From: Bryobacter sp.
GTDB lineage: Bacteria; Acidobacteriota; Terriglobia; Bryobacterales; Bryobacteraceae
Assembly: GCA_022843625.1 (NCBI GenBank)
Contig: JALHNH010000001.1
Span: 62,001 to 126,000, forward strand
DNA: 64,000 bases
Direction: 5' to 3'
Within the stretch, counting starts at the first letter, position 1; each line of letters begins with the position of its first letter. Shown here in pieces: positions 17,232 through 26,588 of the stretch. Made by a program: the position numbers and the translations under genes. Under the pieces are notes generated by a model. It saw nothing but the letters and a program-made list of their open reading frames with translations, did no database searches and had not been told where the DNA came from.

Positions 17232-18794
17232 ATGAAAACTGAATACGACGTCCTTATCATCGGCAGTGGCGCCAGCGGCGGAATGGCCGCTCATACATTG
17301 ACCAAACTGGGTGCGAAATGCGTCATGCTCGACGCTGGCCCTTTGATTGACCCGGACAAACAGCGCGTTCTCAAAGCTGTTTCCGACCTGCCTTATCGCG
17401 GCTTCGGCAAACCCGGCCGCTTCCCGCATGTCACTCAGGCCAGCGAATTCAGCGCCAACATGTGGGCCGATGAGAAACAGAATCCCTACACTTACGATCC
17501 CGAAAATCCCTACTACTGGGTACGCATCCGGCTGGTTGGTGGCAAGACTTTAGCCTGGGGCCGTGCCTCATGGCGTTTGAGCGATTACGAGTTCAAATGC
17601 AAAGATCACGACGGTTTTGGAGAGAACTGGCCCATCGAGTATAAAGATCTAGCCCCCTTCTACGATCGCGTTGAACCGCTCTTTCGTGTCAGCGGACGCA
17701 AAGAAGGCTTTCCCCAAATTCCGGACGGCAACTTCCTTGCCGACGAGTCTCGAGATAGTCTTTGTGTTCAGAGATTTCTTGAGGCCTGCCGCAAGAAGGA
17801 GGTGCCCACTACCAAGCAACGACGCAGTACAGGCACCCTCGCCAGTAGTCTGAACCTGCTCCTGCCGGCAGCCCTTGAAACGGGGAATCTGAATCTGGTG
17901 CCGAATGCGGTTGTGCGCGAGATCACAATCGACAAGAAGACGGGCAAGGCCAATGGCGCCCACTTTGTTGATCGTATTTCAAAACGTGAGTTTCACGTGA
18001 GTGCGAAGGCTGTGGTGCTTGGCGCATCAGCTCTCGAATCCACCCGCATCCTGCTCAATAGCAACATTGCGAACTCAAGTGGCATGCTGGGACACTACCT
18101 TTTTGATCAGTTCTATGTGAAGAACGTGGTGCAAGCTATTGTGCCTGAAGCCCGTGGTGGCAAGGCCCCGCGGAACCTGATGGGCGGTGGCGGATACATC
18201 CCCCGCTTCCGCAACTTGAAGACCAAGTCAAAAGACTTTATTCGCGGCTATGCTTACGATTTCGGAAGTGGCAACACCCCTGGCCCCAGCTACTTTCCCG
18301 CTTACGGCGAAAAGCTGTGGCAGCAGATGGCCGACGCTCAGGGTACGGGCTTCTCACTGACCACTATGGGCGAAGTGTTACCTCGTTATGAAAGTGCAGT
18401 CCGGATCAACAAGCTCAAGACCGATGCCTGGGGCATCCCAGTGCTGCACATCAACCAGAAGTACACTGCCAACGAATTTGCCATGGCCAAGGATTCGATG
18501 GATACGGCGGCAGAACTTTGCAAAGATGCCGGTTTCGAGATTCTGGCCAAGCATTGGGAGATGGTCCCGCCCGGCGAGAGCATCCATGAACTGGGCACCT
18601 GCCGGATGGGCAGTGACCCGAAGAAGAGCGTTCTCAATCAGTGGAATCAAACCCATGACATCAAGAACCTTTTCGTTGTAGACGGTAGTGCCTTTGTCAG
18701 TGGTGGTTCTCAGAATCCAACGCTCACCATCCTTGCGCTCACACTCAGGGCGAGTGAGTATCTCTTCAGCGAATCGAAGAAAGGCAATCTGTGA
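17232..18794 (+). CDS. GMC-family FAD-dependent dehydrogenase (large subunit)
   Basis: 520 residues. FAD-binding motif [14 protein letters not shown] is at about 7-20 and the GMC active-site elements [12 protein letters not shown] and SQNPTLT lie near the C-terminus, giving the usual His and Asn. It has no cysteine cluster like that of the GMC protein at 4123-5697. The likely role is oxidation of a sugar to its lactone in the periplasm, with electrons going to the pentaheme cytochrome encoded next. AAGGA upstream supports the start. The stop overlaps the cytochrome start (GTGA). It probably rides on the Tat signal of the small subunit, since no leader of its own is seen. Confidence 0.9.
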   Translation: MKTEYDVLIIGSGASGGMAAHTLTKLGAKCVMLDAGPLIDPDKQRVLKAVSDLPYRGFGKPGRFPHVTQASEFSANMWADEKQNPYTYDPENPYYWVRIRLVGGKTLAWGRASWRLSDYEFKCKDHDGFGENWPIEYKDLAPFYDRVEPLFRVSGRKEGFPQIPDGNFLADESRDSLCVQRFLEACRKKEVPTTKQRRSTGTLASSLNLLLPAALETGNLNLVPNAVVREITIDKKTGKANGAHFVDRISKREFHVSAKAVVLGASALESTRILLNSNIANSSGMLGHYLFDQFYVKNVVQAIVPEARGGKAPRNLMGGGGYIPRFRNLKTKSKDFIRGYAYDFGSGNTPGPSYFPAYGEKLWQQMADAQGTGFSLTTMGEVLPRYESAVRINKLKTDAWGIPVLHINQKYTANEFAMAKDSMDTAAELCKDAGFEILAKHWEMVPPGESIHELGTCRMGSDPKKSVLNQWNQTHDIKNLFVVDGSAFVSGGSQNPTLTILALTLRASEYLFSESKKGNL

Positions 18795-19264
18795 GGTTCT
18801 TGATTTTCATTGCGGCATCCTTGCTATTGTGGGCTGCCGATCCACCGAAACAGCCCATTGCCTTCAGTCACGAACAACATGCAGGCAAGCTCGATCTCAA
18901 ATGTGAGACCTGCCACGTAAACCCGGCCCCCGGGGAAATGATGACCTTTCCAGCCGAGGCCAAGTGCATGGGCTGCCATCAGGTGATCAAGAAGGATTCA
19001 GAAGACATCCAGAAACTGGCGAAGTTCTTCACCGATAAGAAGCGCGTTCCGTGGGTGCGTGTGTATCAGGTTCCGACCTTCGTTTACTGGAGCCACAAGA
19101 CTCACGTGGATGCAGAAGCCCAGTGCACGGACTGTCATGGTGAAGTGAAAACTTTAAGTGTGATGGCGAAGACCAAAGACCTTTCTATGGGCTCCTGCAT
19201 GGATTGTCATCGCCAGAAGAAAGTCTCTAACGACTGCACCTTTTGTCACGAAAAGATGAACTAG
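18791..19264 (+). CDS. Exported pentaheme cytochrome c
   Basis: 157 residues with a signal peptide ([15 protein letters not shown]). Five CxxCH haem-binding motifs are present, at about 38-42, 59-63, 112-116, 136-140 and 149-153 (CETCH, CMGCH, CTDCH, CMDCH, CTFCH). Extra histidines in FSHEQHAG and [10 protein letters not shown] are likely distal ligands, as in cytochrome c3/c7-type proteins and the ActA pentaheme subunit of alternative complex III. The GTG start overlaps the GMC stop by 4 bp, so it is probably the electron acceptor of that dehydrogenase. It is convergent with truA, with a 4-bp overlap of the stop codons. Confidence 0.92.
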   Translation: MRFLIFIAASLLLWAADPPKQPIAFSHEQHAGKLDLKCETCHVNPAPGEMMTFPAEAKCMGCHQVIKKDSEDIQKLAKFFTDKKRVPWVRVYQVPTFVYWSHKTHVDAEAQCTDCHGEVKTLSVMAKTKDLSMGSCMDCHRQKKVSNDCTFCHEKMN

Positions 19265-20049
19265 CTGTAACGGACTTTTTCGAAGAAGAGTCCGGATGAG
19301 GGCGCGGTCCACGCGGCTACATCGAGGCGTGGGTCTTCCTGGGCCTCAAGAAGTTTCTCGAAGTCCGCTTGCGTGATCTCACCAAGTCCCAGCTTTACGA
19401 GCACTCCTGCCAGCCTGCGAACCATCCGCCACACGAAGTGTGAAGCCGCGATTCGAAACAACAACCGGTCTTCCAGAACTTCGATCTCCGCTCGAGCCAC
19501 CACGACGATGGAAGATTCATTGGGCCTGCCCGGGTCTTGCGCCTGAAAGCACTTGAAGTCGTGCCGCCCTACGATCAAGGCCGCTGCTGCCTGCATTGCC
19601 GCCACGTTCAGCGGTTCTTTGATCCACCAAACGTAACGCTTTTCAAACGCAGTTTTGCGGGTAGCAATTTGGTAAACGTATTCGCGCTCAGAGGCGTCAT
19701 GCCGGGCGTGGAATGCCAGAGGGGCTTTATGAAGCTTCCTGATGCTGATTTCTGCGGGCAGCTTCTGATTCACTTGGGTGAGAACAAAGGCTTCGACGGC
19801 GGGCTTGGCTGCGGAATACTTGACGTGCGCAACCTGGCCTCTTGCATGCACTCCGGCATCTGTCCTGCCCGCCCCAACCAACTCTACTTTTCCGCCCAGC
19901 ACCTGTTCGAGTGCGGTACGAAGTTCTCCCATCACAGTGCGTGCGTTGCGTTGCTCCGCCCAGCCACTGTATTTGCCGCCATCATATTCAACTGTCAATC
20001 TGAGGCATTGGTTGAATTCAGACTTCAATTTTCCGCGAACGTGTTGCAC
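19261..20049 (-). CDS. truA: tRNA pseudouridine synthase A
   Basis: 262 residues, close to the usual length. It isomerises uridines 38-40 of the tRNA anticodon stem to pseudouridine in the cytoplasm. The catalytic motif GRTDAGVHA gives Asp64; the family pattern continues with VEYDGGKYSGW near the start, AFHARHDASEREYVYQI and FLFRIAASHFVWRMVR-like sequence. The first ten or so residues before LRLTVEYDG are longer than needed, so a slightly later start is possible. Its 5' end overlaps the 3' end of the zinc-peptidase gene by 25 bp on the same strand. Confidence 0.95.
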   Translation of the reverse strand: MQHVRGKLKSEFNQCLRLTVEYDGGKYSGWAEQRNARTVMGELRTALEQVLGGKVELVGAGRTDAGVHARGQVAHVKYSAAKPAVEAFVLTQVNQKLPAEISIRKLHKAPLAFHARHDASEREYVYQIATRKTAFEKRYVWWIKEPLNVAAMQAAAALIVGRHDFKCFQAQDPGRPNESSIVVVARAEIEVLEDRLLFRIAASHFVWRMVRRLAGVLVKLGLGEITQADFEKLLEAQEDPRLDVAAWTAPSSGLFFEKVRYS

Positions 20050-20906
20050 TCAGTAACCTTACCAGTCTGGAATCCACGGCCAAACCATTCCTTGCGTTGC
20101 GCCGACGATCCATGCGTAAAGCTCTCAGGCCTGACGCGACCGGTGGACATTTGCTGGATGTGATCGTCGCCTACAGCTGAGGCCGCGCCGAGGGCTTCAT
20201 CCACGTCGCCAGCTTCCAGCAATTTTCTTTGCGCCGTCTCATGGGCCCAAATTCCGGCGAAGCAATCCGCCTGCAATTCCATCAACACACTCAATTGTTT
20301 TTGCGCTCTGGGATTGCGTTCCTGAGCCATACGCACCTTGCGTTCGATCCCCAGGATGTTCTGCAAATGGTGCCCGAGTTCGTGCGCAATCACGTATGCC
20401 TGGGCAAAATCGCCAGGTGCTCCGAACTTGCGTTTTAGCTCGTCGTAGAAATTCAGATCGATGTAAACTTTCTCGTCTGCCGGGCAATAGAAGGGACCCA
20501 TGGCACCTTCAGCGTCTCCGCAGCCGCTTCTCACGAAGTCACGAAACAACACCAGCTTGGCTCGGCGATAAGACACGCCCTGTTGCTCTGGCAGCACCTT
20601 TGTCCAAGTGTTTTGAGCATCATCCAGCACAAAGCTCACAAATTGCTTGAGAGTTTCTTCTTCGGCTGTCTTCACCCTTGGTTCCCGCCGGGAGGCCACA
20701 GGCGCAATTCCGCCGCCGCCCCCGCCCAGGAACGGGCTGATCAAATCAATCTTGAAGACGAAGCTCAGAATTCCGAGAACGACAAGTCCGCCGAAGCCGA
20801 TTCGCATACCTCCAAATCCGCCGCCACCGATTCCCATCGGGGCACTGCCGCCGTCGTCTCTGCGATCTTCGACGTCGTCGCTTTGATGTCCTTGGTCCCA
20901 ACGCAT
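20025..20906 (-). CDS. YpfJ/KPN_02809-family neutral zinc metallopeptidase
   Basis: 293 residues. A charged N-terminus is followed by a glycine-rich stretch and one membrane segment (about 38-52, GGLVVLGILSFVFKID). The zinc site is AHELGHH (His175, Glu176, His179). Family features FYCPADEKVYIDLNFYDEL and ELQADCFAGIWAH follow; the second supplies the likely third ligand. The C-terminus DHIQQMSTGRVRPESFTHGSSAQR is typical. It is probably anchored in the inner membrane with the catalytic part outside. Substrate unknown. Upstream of and overlapping truA; no functional link is evident. Confidence 0.9.
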   Translation of the reverse strand: MRWDQGHQSDDVEDRRDDGGSAPMGIGGGGFGGMRIGFGGLVVLGILSFVFKIDLISPFLGGGGGGIAPVASRREPRVKTAEEETLKQFVSFVLDDAQNTWTKVLPEQQGVSYRRAKLVLFRDFVRSGCGDAEGAMGPFYCPADEKVYIDLNFYDELKRKFGAPGDFAQAYVIAHELGHHLQNILGIERKVRMAQERNPRAQKQLSVLMELQADCFAGIWAHETAQRKLLEAGDVDEALGAASAVGDDHIQQMSTGRVRPESFTHGSSAQRKEWFGRGFQTGKVTECNTFAEN

Positions 20907-20967
20907 GCTTAAATGCTAGCCCATTTCCTGGTCCAGCGAGAGCCCTGATTGATATGCTGTATGGGCA

Positions 20968-22011
20968 ATGTCGAACGCATTTCCCAAGCTCCACAACGCC
21001 ATGTGGCCAGGCCTCGTTGGCAAGGGCCCAGACTCCGAACCACCCATCGATCTAGACACCATGCTCGATATGACGGCCAAAGCCGAAGTAAACGGCACCC
21101 GTTTTGACGGTGTTGATCTCTTCCTTTTTGAACCTCACACGAGCATTGATTCTGACGACTCTGCCGTTCAGGCTCTTGCTGACAAGATTGCCAGCAAAGG
21201 GCTCGCTATTGGCAGCGTTGTTGCGCCTGTGTGGCCACCCACGGGGGGCGGCTCCGCGATGGGCAGCGATGACGAGCGCCAGTCGTTTTTGAGTAGCGTG
21301 CGCAAGGCCTGTGAGATTGCTTCTCGGCTTCGCCAGATTGGGATCCGCCCCACGGGAATTGTCCGCATCGATTCCGCCTGCTCACCTCATGACTGGGCCC
21401 AGGATCCGGCCGGCAATCAGAAGAAAATCGCACAGACATTTAGAGAAGCTGCAGCTATCGCGAAGGGTTATGGCGAACGTCTCGCCGCCGAGGGCGAGAT
21501 CTGTTGGGGTGGCATGCATAGCTGGAAGTACATGCACGAGCTGCTTGAGTTGACTGGTGAGCCAGAGACCGTTGGCTTTCAGGCCGACATGGCGCACACA
21601 CTGCTCTACACGATGGGCTACAACGCTCCCGAACATCGTTTGCTTCCCGAGAACTACGACTGGTCTGACCGCAAGCCGCTGGAAGACGCGCTCACTCAGA
21701 TGACAAATGCCTTGCGCCCCTGGACTTTCGATTTTCACGTTGCGCAAAACGATGCAACGGTGAAGGGTGCCGGCTCGCACGACAAGACTGGCCGCCACTG
21801 CCTGCCTACCGATCCCAACGGCAAACTGCATGTTGCCCACGACGCAGGCTACTGGCTGCGTGACGGTGGAGGGAATCTCACCAAGGCAGCACGTCACATC
21901 TGCTGGGACGGCTGTATGTTCACCAATGAGACCCTCATGAAGCAAGAGACGTGGAACAGCATCCTCGCCACCATGATCACAGTGCGCGAAGCCCACGGCT
22001 GGAACGAGTAA
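20968..22011 (+). CDS. Sugar phosphate isomerase/epimerase-like TIM-barrel protein
   Basis: 347 residues. The sequence has xylose-isomerase-like TIM-barrel features: [49 protein letters not shown] and [16 protein letters not shown], with acidic and histidine residues in the positions expected for a divalent metal site. No signal peptide, so cytoplasmic. It lies 6 bp before a Gfo/Idh/MocA dehydrogenase, the usual partner of such isomerases in sugar or inositol catabolism. The precise sugar is unknown. Confidence 0.82.
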   Translation: MSNAFPKLHNAMWPGLVGKGPDSEPPIDLDTMLDMTAKAEVNGTRFDGVDLFLFEPHTSIDSDDSAVQALADKIASKGLAIGSVVAPVWPPTGGGSAMGSDDERQSFLSSVRKACEIASRLRQIGIRPTGIVRIDSACSPHDWAQDPAGNQKKIAQTFREAAAIAKGYGERLAAEGEICWGGMHSWKYMHELLELTGEPETVGFQADMAHTLLYTMGYNAPEHRLLPENYDWSDRKPLEDALTQMTNALRPWTFDFHVAQNDATVKGAGSHDKTGRHCLPTDPNGKLHVAHDAGYWLRDGGGNLTKAARHICWDGCMFTNETLMKQETWNSILATMITVREAHGWNE

Positions 22012-22017
22012 ATCATC

Positions 22018-23163
22018 ATGGCAAAGAAACAACTCAATATCGGTATGGTGGGTTATGGCTTTATGGGCCGCGCCCACTCCAATGCCTTCCGCAAGGCTGG
22101 AAACTTCTTCCCTCTCGACTACGACATCGTCCTTAAGGCTGCCTGTGCCCGCAGCGCAGACAAGGCCCAAGCCTTTGCCGACAACTGGGGCTATGAATCG
22201 ATCGAAACCGATTGGCGCAAGCTGATCGAGCGTAAGGATATCGATGTAGTCGATATCGCCAGCCCCAATGACACACACAAAGAAATCGCCCTCGCCGCCG
22301 CTGCCGCCGGCAAGATGATCCTGTGCGAGAAGCCGCTTGGCCGCAACGCAACAGAATCGGAAGAGATGGTTTCTGCCGTTGAAGCAGCTGGTGTCAAGAA
22401 CATGGTTTGGTACAACTACCGCCGTGTACCCGCCGTCACGATGGCGAAGCAACTGGTAGAGGAAGGCCGCCTGGGCAGAATTTTCCATTACCGCGCCAAG
22501 TTTCTACAAGACTGGACCATCAATGCCGACCTGCCTCAGGGCGGGGCTGCGCTCTGGCGTCTGGACGTAGATGTGGCTGGCAGCGGAGTTACTGGCGATC
22601 TTCTCGCTCACTGCATCGACACAGCGATGTGGCTCAACGGGCCCATCGTTGAAGTCTCGGCAATGACTGAAACCTTTGTCAAAGAACGCATGCACAACCT
22701 GACGGGCAAGGTGGAAAAGGTCGGCATTGATGATGCGAGCATTTTCATGGCTCGCTTCGCCAATGGCTCGCTTGCTACCTTTGAAGCCACTCGCTACGCC
22801 AGAGGACATAAGGCACTCTACACGCTTGAGATGAACGGCGAAAAGGCATCTCTTTTCTGGGATCTCCATGATCTGCATCGCCTGCAGTACTTTGATCATG
22901 GCGATGAAGGCAAGCTCCGTGCGTGGCGCAACATTCACGTCTCCGATGGCGATCAGCCCTACATGAAGAACTGGTGGGTCCCCGGCCTTCAGATCGGTTA
23001 TGAGCACAGCTTCGTTCATCAGGTCGCTGATTTCGTTACCGGTCTAGGGGAGGGAACTACGCCGAGCCCCACATTCCGTGAAGCGCTTCAGACCGATTAC
23101 GTCACCGACGCTGTGCTCAAGAGCGCACGCGAACGCAATTGGCAACCTGTCAAACAGAGCTAA
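22018..23163 (+). CDS. Gfo/Idh/MocA-family NAD(P)-dependent oxidoreductase
   Basis: 381 residues. The Rossmann motif [12 protein letters not shown] is at 9-20, and the catalytic lysine motif LCEKPLGRN gives Lys105. The C-terminal alpha/beta domain includes [17 protein letters not shown] and [17 protein letters not shown] with a likely catalytic histidine. Family members oxidise or reduce hydroxyls of sugars, inositols or sugar acids. No leader, so cytoplasmic. It lies between the TIM-barrel isomerase and the sulfatase with only a few bases on each side, so the three probably form one catabolic operon. Confidence 0.9.
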   Translation: MAKKQLNIGMVGYGFMGRAHSNAFRKAGNFFPLDYDIVLKAACARSADKAQAFADNWGYESIETDWRKLIERKDIDVVDIASPNDTHKEIALAAAAAGKMILCEKPLGRNATESEEMVSAVEAAGVKNMVWYNYRRVPAVTMAKQLVEEGRLGRIFHYRAKFLQDWTINADLPQGGAALWRLDVDVAGSGVTGDLLAHCIDTAMWLNGPIVEVSAMTETFVKERMHNLTGKVEKVGIDDASIFMARFANGSLATFEATRYARGHKALYTLEMNGEKASLFWDLHDLHRLQYFDHGDEGKLRAWRNIHVSDGDQPYMKNWWVPGLQIGYEHSFVHQVADFVTGLGEGTTPSPTFREALQTDYVTDAVLKSARERNWQPVKQS

Positions 23164-23168
23164 ATTTC

Positions 23169-24485
23169 ATGCAGCGCCGCGACTTCCTTCAGCTATCGGC
23201 AGTTGCGGCGCAAGCTCAATCTCGCCGCCCAAACGTCCTGGTGATCCTCACCGATCAGCAGACGCATCATGCCTGGTCTGGCGCTCGTAATCCCTGGCTT
23301 TCGACACCGGCAATGGATTCGATTGCTTCTCGTGGAACTGTTTTTGAAGAGGCTTACTGCAACTATCCGGTTTGCTCGCCTTCAAGAGGAAGCATCTTTT
23401 CTTCTCGATTGCCCCACGAAACCGGCGTCATGACCAACGGCAAAGGTATTCATCCGGAGATCCCAACGATGGGCGAGATCTTCCGCGCTGCGGGCTATCG
23501 CACCGCCTATGCTGGCAAGTGGCATTTGCCAAAATCCTTTGATGGCATGACGGCATTTGAAAAGATTGCCGGAGGTCACGCCCTCGGGGCAAAGATGGAT
23601 GAGCCAGTGGCAGATGCCTGCTCTGCGTATCTCACCAGAAGCAACTCTGATCCTTTCCTGCTGGTTGCCTCATTCATGAACCCGCATGATATTTGCGACT
23701 GGATCCGCCAACACCCCGACACCCGCAATCATCCCAACCGCGCTCAGTTTCCACCCGCACCACAGCATTTGAACGTGGACCCGAACGAACCTGAGCTATT
23801 GCAATATCACCGCACTGCCGGCTACGACCTTATGTCTCAAGCTGTTGGTATCGCCTCAAAATGGCAGCGAGACGATTTCAGGCACTACCTTCACGACTAC
23901 TATCGGATGGTGGAAACGGTGGACAAGCAAATTGGCCGTGTACTCGCTGCCCTGCGAAACTCAGGTGCTATGGACAATACCGTCATCGCCTTCACTTCTG
24001 ACCATGGGGAAGGGATGGGTGCCCACCGCTGGGTGCAAAAGGCTGCTTTCTGGGAAGAAACCGTGCGTGTGCCCTTGATGTTTAGTGGCCCGGGAATTGC
24101 CGCCGGCCATCGCTCGCGAGATCTTACTTCGCTGCTCGACCTGCTTCCCACCATTTGCGACTATGCAGGCATTCCCGCTGACCCGAATTTCCGCGGGCTA
24201 TCCCTCCGGCCATCTCTTGAAGCCAAAGCTCAGCCGCGCGATTACATCACCTCTCACCTTCGACTTGGCACCGAAGACAAAGAAGGGCGGATGCTGCGCA
24301 CCCAGCGCTACAAGTACAACTGCTTTTCAAAGGGCAAGAATCGTGAGCAGCTCTTTGATCTTGAAATCGATCCCGGCGAATCACGCAACCTTGCGCTCGA
24401 AGCCACGTCAGGTGAACTTCTCATTCAACATCGTGCTCTGCTTGCCATTGAGTTGAAGAAAACCAAAGACTACTTCGTGCTTTAG
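23169..24485 (+). CDS. Sulfatase (formylglycine-type, cysteine class)
   Basis: 438 residues from the ATG at 23169, 5 bp after the preceding stop; the frame is open from 23139, but this ATG starts a likely export leader (MQRRDFLQLSAVAAQAQS). The formylglycine motif CSPSR gives Cys69. Metal-binding parts are VLVILTDQQ near 23-31 and FTSDHGEGMGAH further on. It would hydrolyse sulfate esters, possibly on sulfated glycans, outside the cytoplasm. The leader has an RR pair but is short, so Tat or Sec is unclear. A maturase for formylglycine is not seen in the window. Confidence 0.87.
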   Translation: MQRRDFLQLSAVAAQAQSRRPNVLVILTDQQTHHAWSGARNPWLSTPAMDSIASRGTVFEEAYCNYPVCSPSRGSIFSSRLPHETGVMTNGKGIHPEIPTMGEIFRAAGYRTAYAGKWHLPKSFDGMTAFEKIAGGHALGAKMDEPVADACSAYLTRSNSDPFLLVASFMNPHDICDWIRQHPDTRNHPNRAQFPPAPQHLNVDPNEPELLQYHRTAGYDLMSQAVGIASKWQRDDFRHYLHDYYRMVETVDKQIGRVLAALRNSGAMDNTVIAFTSDHGEGMGAHRWVQKAAFWEETVRVPLMFSGPGIAAGHRSRDLTSLLDLLPTICDYAGIPADPNFRGLSLRPSLEAKAQPRDYITSHLRLGTEDKEGRMLRTQRYKYNCFSKGKNREQLFDLEIDPGESRNLALEATSGELLIQHRALLAIELKKTKDYFVL

Positions 24486-24512
24486 CGTGCAGGCTAGACT
24501 AAAGCAGGTTCC

Positions 24513-25793
24513 ATGAAGACCGCTTTGACCAGCAGGGTGCATCGGATATTCTCCAACCTCGGCCCCGGCCTGATTACCGGCGCGGCCGACGATGACCCCT
24601 CTGGCATCTCCACTTATTCGATCGCCGGAGCGATGTTTGGGTATCAGATGTTGTGGACTGCGGTTTTTTCCTTTCCCTTGATGACGGCGGTTCAGTTGAT
24701 GTGTGGCCGTTTGGGCCTGGTGACTGGACTGGGGCTTGCGGGAGCGATTCGCACATACTATTCCCGCAAGGTGCTCTGGTTGGCCTGTGTTCTCCTGATC
24801 TCGGCGAACGTAGTAAACATTGCCGCTGACCTTGGGGGCATGGCCGACGTCACAGAACTGCTCACTGGTGTATCTTCCTCGATCTGGACACCTTTTTACA
24901 CCATCTTCATTCTGGCCTTGCTGATCTTCACAACCTATCGGACCATTGTGCGTATCTTTAAATGGTTGACCCTGGCATTGCTGGCCTATGTTGTGTCGGC
25001 CTTTCTGGCTAACCCGGATTGGCTTGTTGTGGCAAAGGCCACCCTGGTTCCAACCTTTTCCTGGACCCCTCAATACTGGGCCACTCTCGTTGGAATCTTG
25101 GGGACAACCATTTCGCCTTACTTGTTCTTCTGGGGTGCAGCGCAGGAAGTTGAGGTTGATATTTCCAAGGGACGGGTGAATCTGGAAGATCGCCGCGGTG
25201 CGACTTCTGAAGAATTGCGTGCTTTGAAAAACGACGTTGCCACGGGCATGTTCTTCTCCAATCTCGTAATGTTCTTTATCATTCTCACCTCAGCAGCCAC
25301 TTTGCACACGAGTGGCGGCACAAGTATTGCGACTGCACGCGAGGCAGCTGAGGCGTTGCGTCCGCTGGCTGGTGATGGTGCTTTCCTGCTCTTCAGTTTC
25401 GGGCTGATTGGTGCGGGAATGTTGGGCGTTCCCGTCCTGGCTGGTTCTTGTGCTTATGCTATATCTGAAGCGGCAGGATGGGCTGGATCCCTCGATGCCA
25501 AGCCCAAGCACGCCGTGGGCTTTTATCTGGTGATTGGCCTTGCCATGTCCATCGGGCTTGGTCTTGATTTTGCCCAACTCGATGCAGTGAAAATGTTGTT
25601 CTGGGCTGCGGTTCTCAATGGAGTATTGGCCCCGCCGCTGTTGGTGCTTGTTGTGCTTTTAACCAGTCGCGAAGATGTCATGGGAGAACATCGAAACGGC
25701 TTCACCCTGCGCTTCTTGGGTTGGCTCTGCGCGGGGCTGATGTTTGTGGCGACGCTAGTGATGTTTGCTAGTGAGCTTCTGAACCTGGCGTAG
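24513..25793 (+). CDS. NRAMP-family-like metal ion transporter with altered metal-site motifs
   Basis: 426 residues, about eleven membrane segments. The N-terminal repeat begins GPGLITGAADDDPSGIST; where classical NRAMP proteins have D-P-G-N this one has Asp28-Pro-Ser-Gly. In TM6 the classical M-P-H motif is replaced by Ser201-Pro202-Tyr203 (GTTISPYLFFWGAAQEVE). Both changes touch the metal site, and the methionine that favours transition metals is missing. It belongs to the wider NRAMP superfamily, but manganese or iron should not be assumed; magnesium-type relatives are known. It follows the sulfatase by 27 bp and overlaps the convergent GNAT gene by 26 bp. Confidence 0.87.
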   Translation: MKTALTSRVHRIFSNLGPGLITGAADDDPSGISTYSIAGAMFGYQMLWTAVFSFPLMTAVQLMCGRLGLVTGLGLAGAIRTYYSRKVLWLACVLLISANVVNIAADLGGMADVTELLTGVSSSIWTPFYTIFILALLIFTTYRTIVRIFKWLTLALLAYVVSAFLANPDWLVVAKATLVPTFSWTPQYWATLVGILGTTISPYLFFWGAAQEVEVDISKGRVNLEDRRGATSEELRALKNDVATGMFFSNLVMFFIILTSAATLHTSGGTSIATAREAAEALRPLAGDGAFLLFSFGLIGAGMLGVPVLAGSCAYAISEAAGWAGSLDAKPKHAVGFYLVIGLAMSIGLGLDFAQLDAVKMLFWAAVLNGVLAPPLLVLVVLLTSREDVMGEHRNGFTLRFLGWLCAGLMFVATLVMFASELLNLA

Positions 25794-26559
25794 TCACCGT
25801 GAGGAGCGCAAAGGTTGTAGAGGCTACAAAGCCCATTTGTGCGTAGAGGGGCCGGCCTGCGTCAGAGGCATGCAGGGTGATTTTTTCACTACTCATGATC
25901 GGCTTGGCCTCTTCTACAACTTGACGAATACAGGCTTCAGCGTAGCCTTTGCCGCGATGATCGGAATGGCTGGCTACCAGGGCAATGTAAATTGTGCCAG
26001 CAACGGGCAAGGCTGCGGAGGATGTTACGGGTTGGCCATCCAGATAGCCCACCAGGCCAACGCAATCATCCTGCCAGATGTGCAGATTGCAAACGGGGTC
26101 AAAAAGCTCATAAGGCATGCCGTAGGCATGAGCATTGAGATGGGCCATATCCGTTGCAGTCTGGATGTCCGTTACGCGGCGCCAGTCGAGATCAGGCAGC
26201 GGTCGAATGGGCTCAAGTAGCTTGTCTGCCTCCATGCCTGTTAAATTCATGATCGAGACCATGGAATGAGCCGAAAGCGTTTCTTCCCAACCTGCAGGCA
26301 ACTCGTCTGTGCACAAAGCGTGCAACCAGGCATAAGGGCAGGATTCTGCTTCCCTGATTGCCCTGCCAAGCCCTTGATCCAGCGCCGCTAAATCTGTGAG
26401 TGGGTGGTCAAAAATCGAGACATTCAAGAAGGACAGTGGAGAGTTGCCAAAGCAATTGGCAAGGCCATTTTCGTGCGTGATAGCAGAACCGGGAAGCCTG
26501 CCGGCCATCAACTTCCAGGCATCGATAAAGTAGCGGATGGATTCGACGTGTGTGCTCAT
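25768..26559 (-). CDS. GNAT-family N-acetyltransferase
   Basis: 263 residues. The C-terminal half has the GNAT core: VGLVGYLDGQPV, ALVASHSDHRGKGYAEACI with the acetyl-CoA loop RGKGYA, and ASDAGRPLYAQMGFV. The N-terminal 130 residues lack a recognised motif and may form a second, degenerate GNAT domain, as in some two-domain acetyltransferases. The acceptor is unknown. Cytoplasmic. It follows the DUF1501 gene by 29 bp on the same strand and may share its transcript, although a functional link is not obvious. Confidence 0.85.
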   Translation of the reverse strand: MSTHVESIRYFIDAWKLMAGRLPGSAITHENGLANCFGNSPLSFLNVSIFDHPLTDLAALDQGLGRAIREAESCPYAWLHALCTDELPAGWEETLSAHSMVSIMNLTGMEADKLLEPIRPLPDLDWRRVTDIQTATDMAHLNAHAYGMPYELFDPVCNLHIWQDDCVGLVGYLDGQPVTSSAALPVAGTIYIALVASHSDHRGKGYAEACIRQVVEEAKPIMSSEKITLHASDAGRPLYAQMGFVASTTFALLTVTTPGSEAH

Positions 26560-26588
26560 GACAAACTCTCAACCTAACATGGCTTTGG

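Noticed and set aside
24479..24505. Seven-base inverted repeat between sulfatase and transporter genes
   Set aside because: Short stem, 13-nt loop and no T-run, overlapping the stop codon; not convincing as a terminator.
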